Shown here piece after piece: positions 5,211-6,963 of a DNA stretch of 6,963 nucleotides (the first letter of the stretch is position 1; each line of letters begins with the position of its first letter). The notes beneath the pieces were generated by a model. It searched no databases and had not been told where the DNA came from. It saw only the letters and a program-made list of their open reading frames with translations. The position numbers and the translations under genes were made by a program. Source of the DNA: Pseudomonadota bacterium. GTDB lineage: Bacteria; Pseudomonadota; Alphaproteobacteria; Rhizobiales; Xanthobacteraceae. Location: assembly GCA_021779635.1 (NCBI GenBank), contig JAJYAH010000367.1:1-6963 (forward strand). Reading direction: 5' to 3'.

Positions 5211-6860
5211 ATGGCAAGCCAGGACAATCCGCGGGCGGAGCGTGCGATCGGGTACGCACGCGTCAGCACCCGAAGACAGGCGGCTCATACCACCTCACTC
5301 AGTGAGCAGTCCGAGAAAATTCAGACCTTCTGCGAGACGCGGAATCGCGAGCTGGTAGAGATTTTCGTCGATAAAGGCCTGTCGGGACGCACCGATCAAC
5401 GCGCAAAATTCAAGGAAATGATCGCCTTCGCGTGCGACCCGAAAAACTGTATTCGGGAAGTCATCGTCTACAATTTTAGCCGGTACTTCAGAAATGCCCG
5501 AATGTACCTGCACTATAAGGACATGCTGAAAGCCGCTGGCGTCAAGCTCCTGTCTGCGACACAGGAAATTCCCGACGGCGCGGCCGGCGAATTGCTTGAG
5601 ACCATCTTGGCGGCTTTCGATGGTCATGCCTCCGAAGTCAATGCGGAGGTGGTGCGCGACGTGATGCTGGCGAACGCCGAGGAAGGATATTTCAACGGGT
5701 CAAGCCCTCCCTACGGGCACAAGACCGAGGTCGTCGCGGTCCTGCGAAAGAAGGAAAAGAAGAAGCTCGTCAAGGATGATGATGAGGCTGCCGTCGTATG
5801 CCTCATCTTCCGGCTCGCACTGGGTAGGCAGGAAGGTCTGCCGCCGATGGGCATCAAAGCAATCGCCACCCACCTGAATAACAACGGCTACCGGCGCAGA
5901 GGGAAGCTCTTCTACACGGCGAGTATCGAGCACATTCTGAAATCAGAATCGTGTATCGGCGTCCACTATTTCAATCGCGTTGACAGTCGAACGCGCAAAA
6001 CAAGACCCCAATCGGAATGGGTCAAGTATGAAATACCTGCCATCATTGATATCGATACTTTCATTGCCACCCAACATGCGCTGAAGTCTCGCCGGCCCTC
6101 TGAAACTCCAGCCCGGATCACGAACGGCCCGACGCTGTTGGCCGGCATCGTTGTTTGCGAAAACTGCGGCGGCGGAATGCAACTGCGGACCGGCAAGAGC
6201 GGCCAGTATCGCTATCTCACCTGCGCCAACCAAGCCAATAAGGGCAAAATTGCCTGCAAGGGGCAGTCGATCCGAATGGATAAGGCTGACGAGTTGGTCT
6301 TGGATGCTGTCAGCGAGAAGGTCCTTGAACCCAATCGGCTGTCCTCGTTGGTGGCCCAAATGGCCGCGAAGGCGGCCGGCAAGGGTGACCAAATTGCAAC
6401 CGAGGTCACCCACCACCGAAAATCGCTGGAAGATGCGACCAAGCGTCTGGCGAGACTCTACACCGCCATTGAAGACGGCTTTGCCGACCACAACGACCCC
6501 ATGTTGCGCGAACGGGTCGATGCCCTCCGCCTCCAGCGCATCGAGCATGAAACCGCCATCGCTCAGCTTGGACGCCGCAAGTCAATCAACCCCATCGTGT
6601 TGGACCCGGCCAAACTTGGCCAGTTTTCCGATGCGATCAGGTCGCGCCTGCGCAGCGCCGATCCAGCCTTTCGTCGCCAGTGGCTTCGTCTCTTCGTTGC
6701 CGAGGTTTGCATCGGACCGCAGCAAATCCGCATCACGGGGCCGAACGACGCGATTTGTGATCTCATCGAGCGTCACGACAAGATGGGCGCCATGGTGCCC
6801 AACTTTGACCGAGAATGGCGCGCCCGGAACGATTCGAACGTCCGACCCTCAGATTCGTAG
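5211..6860 (+). CDS. Large serine recombinase (element integrase), 549 aa
   Basis: Site-specific DNA recombinase expected to integrate and excise the element by double-strand cleavage through a serine-DNA link. The start follows AAGGAG at 5202-5207 with a short 3-base spacer. The resolvase catalytic domain spans about residues 11-160, with catalytic Ser19 in YARVSTRRQ, the DKGLSGRTDQR segment, and R91/R94 in NFSRYFRN; the common Asp of the DRxxR motif is Ser90, a known variation. The middle recombinase domain includes PPYGHKTE, GIKAIATHLNNNGYRRRG and the SIEHILKSESCIGVHYFNR stretch. A zinc ribbon uses C316, C319, C338 and C349. A coiled coil follows at about 385-460. The usual large-serine-recombinase architecture is therefore complete. 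The last residues, WRARNDSNVRPSDS (536-549), are encoded by the antisense strand of the tRNA-Arg gene, so this tail probably comes from the attachment site. No excisionase (RDF) gene is recognised. Confidence 0.9.
   Translation: MASQDNPRAERAIGYARVSTRRQAAHTTSLSEQSEKIQTFCETRNRELVEIFVDKGLSGRTDQRAKFKEMIAFACDPKNCIREVIVYNFSRYFRNARMYLHYKDMLKAAGVKLLSATQEIPDGAAGELLETILAAFDGHASEVNAEVVRDVMLANAEEGYFNGSSPPYGHKTEVVAVLRKKEKKKLVKDDDEAAVVCLIFRLALGRQEGLPPMGIKAIATHLNNNGYRRRGKLFYTASIEHILKSESCIGVHYFNRVDSRTRKTRPQSEWVKYEIPAIIDIDTFIATQHALKSRRPSETPARITNGPTLLAGIVVCENCGGGMQLRTGKSGQYRYLTCANQANKGKIACKGQSIRMDKADELVLDAVSEKVLEPNRLSSLVAQMAAKAAGKGDQIATEVTHHRKSLEDATKRLARLYTAIEDGFADHNDPMLRERVDALRLQRIEHETAIAQLGRRKSINPIVLDPAKLGQFSDAIRSRLRSADPAFRRQWLRLFVAEVCIGPQQIRITGPNDAICDLIERHDKMGAMVPNFDREWRARNDSNVRPSDS
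6816..6860. other. Inferred attachment site (att) region
   Basis: This is the stretch where the integrase gene and the 3' half of tRNA-Arg coincide (anticodon loop to CCA). The tRNA is intact and the recombinase reads into it, so the crossover core most plausibly lies within or next to this segment. The second copy expected at the other end of the element is not in the window, so the core length cannot be defined. Confidence 0.45.
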
Positions 6861-6892
6861 TCTGATGCTCTATCCAGCTGAGCTACGGGCGC
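6816..6892 (-). tRNA. tRNA-Arg (anticodon ACG)
   Basis: On the minus strand from 6892 a full cloverleaf can be drawn: acceptor GCGCCCG/CGGGCGC, D-arm GCTC/GAGC, anticodon stem TCAGA/TCTGA with loop CTACGAA, variable GGGTC, T-arm GGACG/CGTTC (one G-U pair) around TTCGAAT. The anticodon ACG is at 6858-6856; A34 would be deaminated to inosine to read CGN codons. Discriminator G (6819) is followed by an encoded CCA (6818-6816). The gene is intact, so insertion of the element at its 3' end restored it. The 3' 45 bases are shared, antisense, with the end of the recombinase gene. Confidence 0.95.
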
Positions 6893-6908
6893 GTTTTCGC
6901 AAAATCAT

Positions 6909-6956
6909 CGGACCCACGCAAGGTCCGCCAATGGCCGCTGCAAAACCGGTTTGCAG
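6909..6956. repeat. Two short inverted repeats upstream of the tRNA
   Basis: CGGACC/GGTCCG (6909-6914/6922-6927, 7-base loop) and CTGCAAA/TTTGCAG (6938-6944/6950-6956, 5-base loop). On the tRNA strand the first stem is followed by GATGATTTT, so it might terminate an upstream leftward transcript. Promoter elements for the tRNA should lie here, but none stands out. This is probably chromosomal DNA. Confidence 0.3.
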
Positions 6957-6963
6957 GTCGCGA

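Larger units (their letters stand above)
1..6860. mobile_element. Integrative mobilizable element, partial (left end outside window)
   Basis: The call rests on four things seen together: a MobC-type relaxase gene, an overlapping coupling-ATPase gene, a large serine recombinase gene, and the end of that recombinase gene lying inside a tRNA-Arg gene. Recombinase next to a tRNA 3' end is the usual edge of an integrated element. The right boundary must fall within or just beside the tRNA 3' half (about 6816-6860); the exact crossover cannot be seen. The left boundary and second attachment site are not in the window. No mating-channel, replication or partition genes are visible. Whether the minus-strand gene at 1-898 belongs to the element is inferred only from its position on the element side of the tRNA. 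Confidence 0.6.

Noticed and set aside
4872..5288. 138-codon minus-strand frame spanning the recombinase start
   Set aside because: Arginine and cysteine rich, antisense to the recombinase start and hairpin, no ribosome site considered convincing.
1..6963. CRISPR array, rRNA or insertion-sequence transposase
   Set aside because: No regularly spaced direct repeats, rRNA-like stretches or DDE-type transposase motifs were seen.

Overview
The window looks like the integrase-proximal end of an integrative mobilizable element in a GC-rich proteobacterium. It is inserted at the 3' end of a tRNA-Arg(ACG) gene. The host is most likely an alphaproteobacterium, judging from the base composition, the tRNA with an encoded CCA end and the style of the recombinase and mobilization proteins. 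I cannot name the genus from sequence alone.

Layout, left to right. A minus-strand gene for an unrecognised two-helix membrane protein starts at 898 and runs off the left edge. It is followed by a gene-poor stretch (899-1317) with a long perfect palindromic repeat and an AT-rich patch. From 1318 a plus-strand block begins with two small genes, a 65-residue hypothetical and a 110-residue membrane-anchored protein with a LysM-like tail. Next comes a dense nested inverted repeat (1916-2027), which is a candidate oriT or operator. It sits just ahead of a mobC-type relaxase gene (MobC/Replic_Relax family, with PD-(D/E)XK-like residues visible) and an overlapping gene for a VirD4/TraD-type coupling ATPase. 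A gap of about 470-760 bases follows, rich in inverted repeats, with one doubtful small ORF. After it comes a 549-residue large serine recombinase, whose last 14 codons and stop lie inside the tRNA-Arg gene on the opposite strand. The last 71 bases are probably chromosomal DNA upstream of the tRNA.

Working model (inference): the serine recombinase inserts and excises the element at the tRNA-Arg gene. The relaxase nicks at an oriT that is probably the palindrome next to its own gene, and the coupling protein delivers the complex to a type IV secretion channel. No channel genes are visible, so on this evidence the element is mobilizable rather than self-transmissible, but its left part is outside the window. 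The membrane protein at the left edge would be cargo.

The most notable points are the pairing of a MOBC-type relaxase with its own coupling protein and a serine integrase, the integrase tail templated by the antisense of a tRNA, the nested palindrome before mobC, and an in-frame amber codon that appears to shorten the first small gene just before a TAATG junction.
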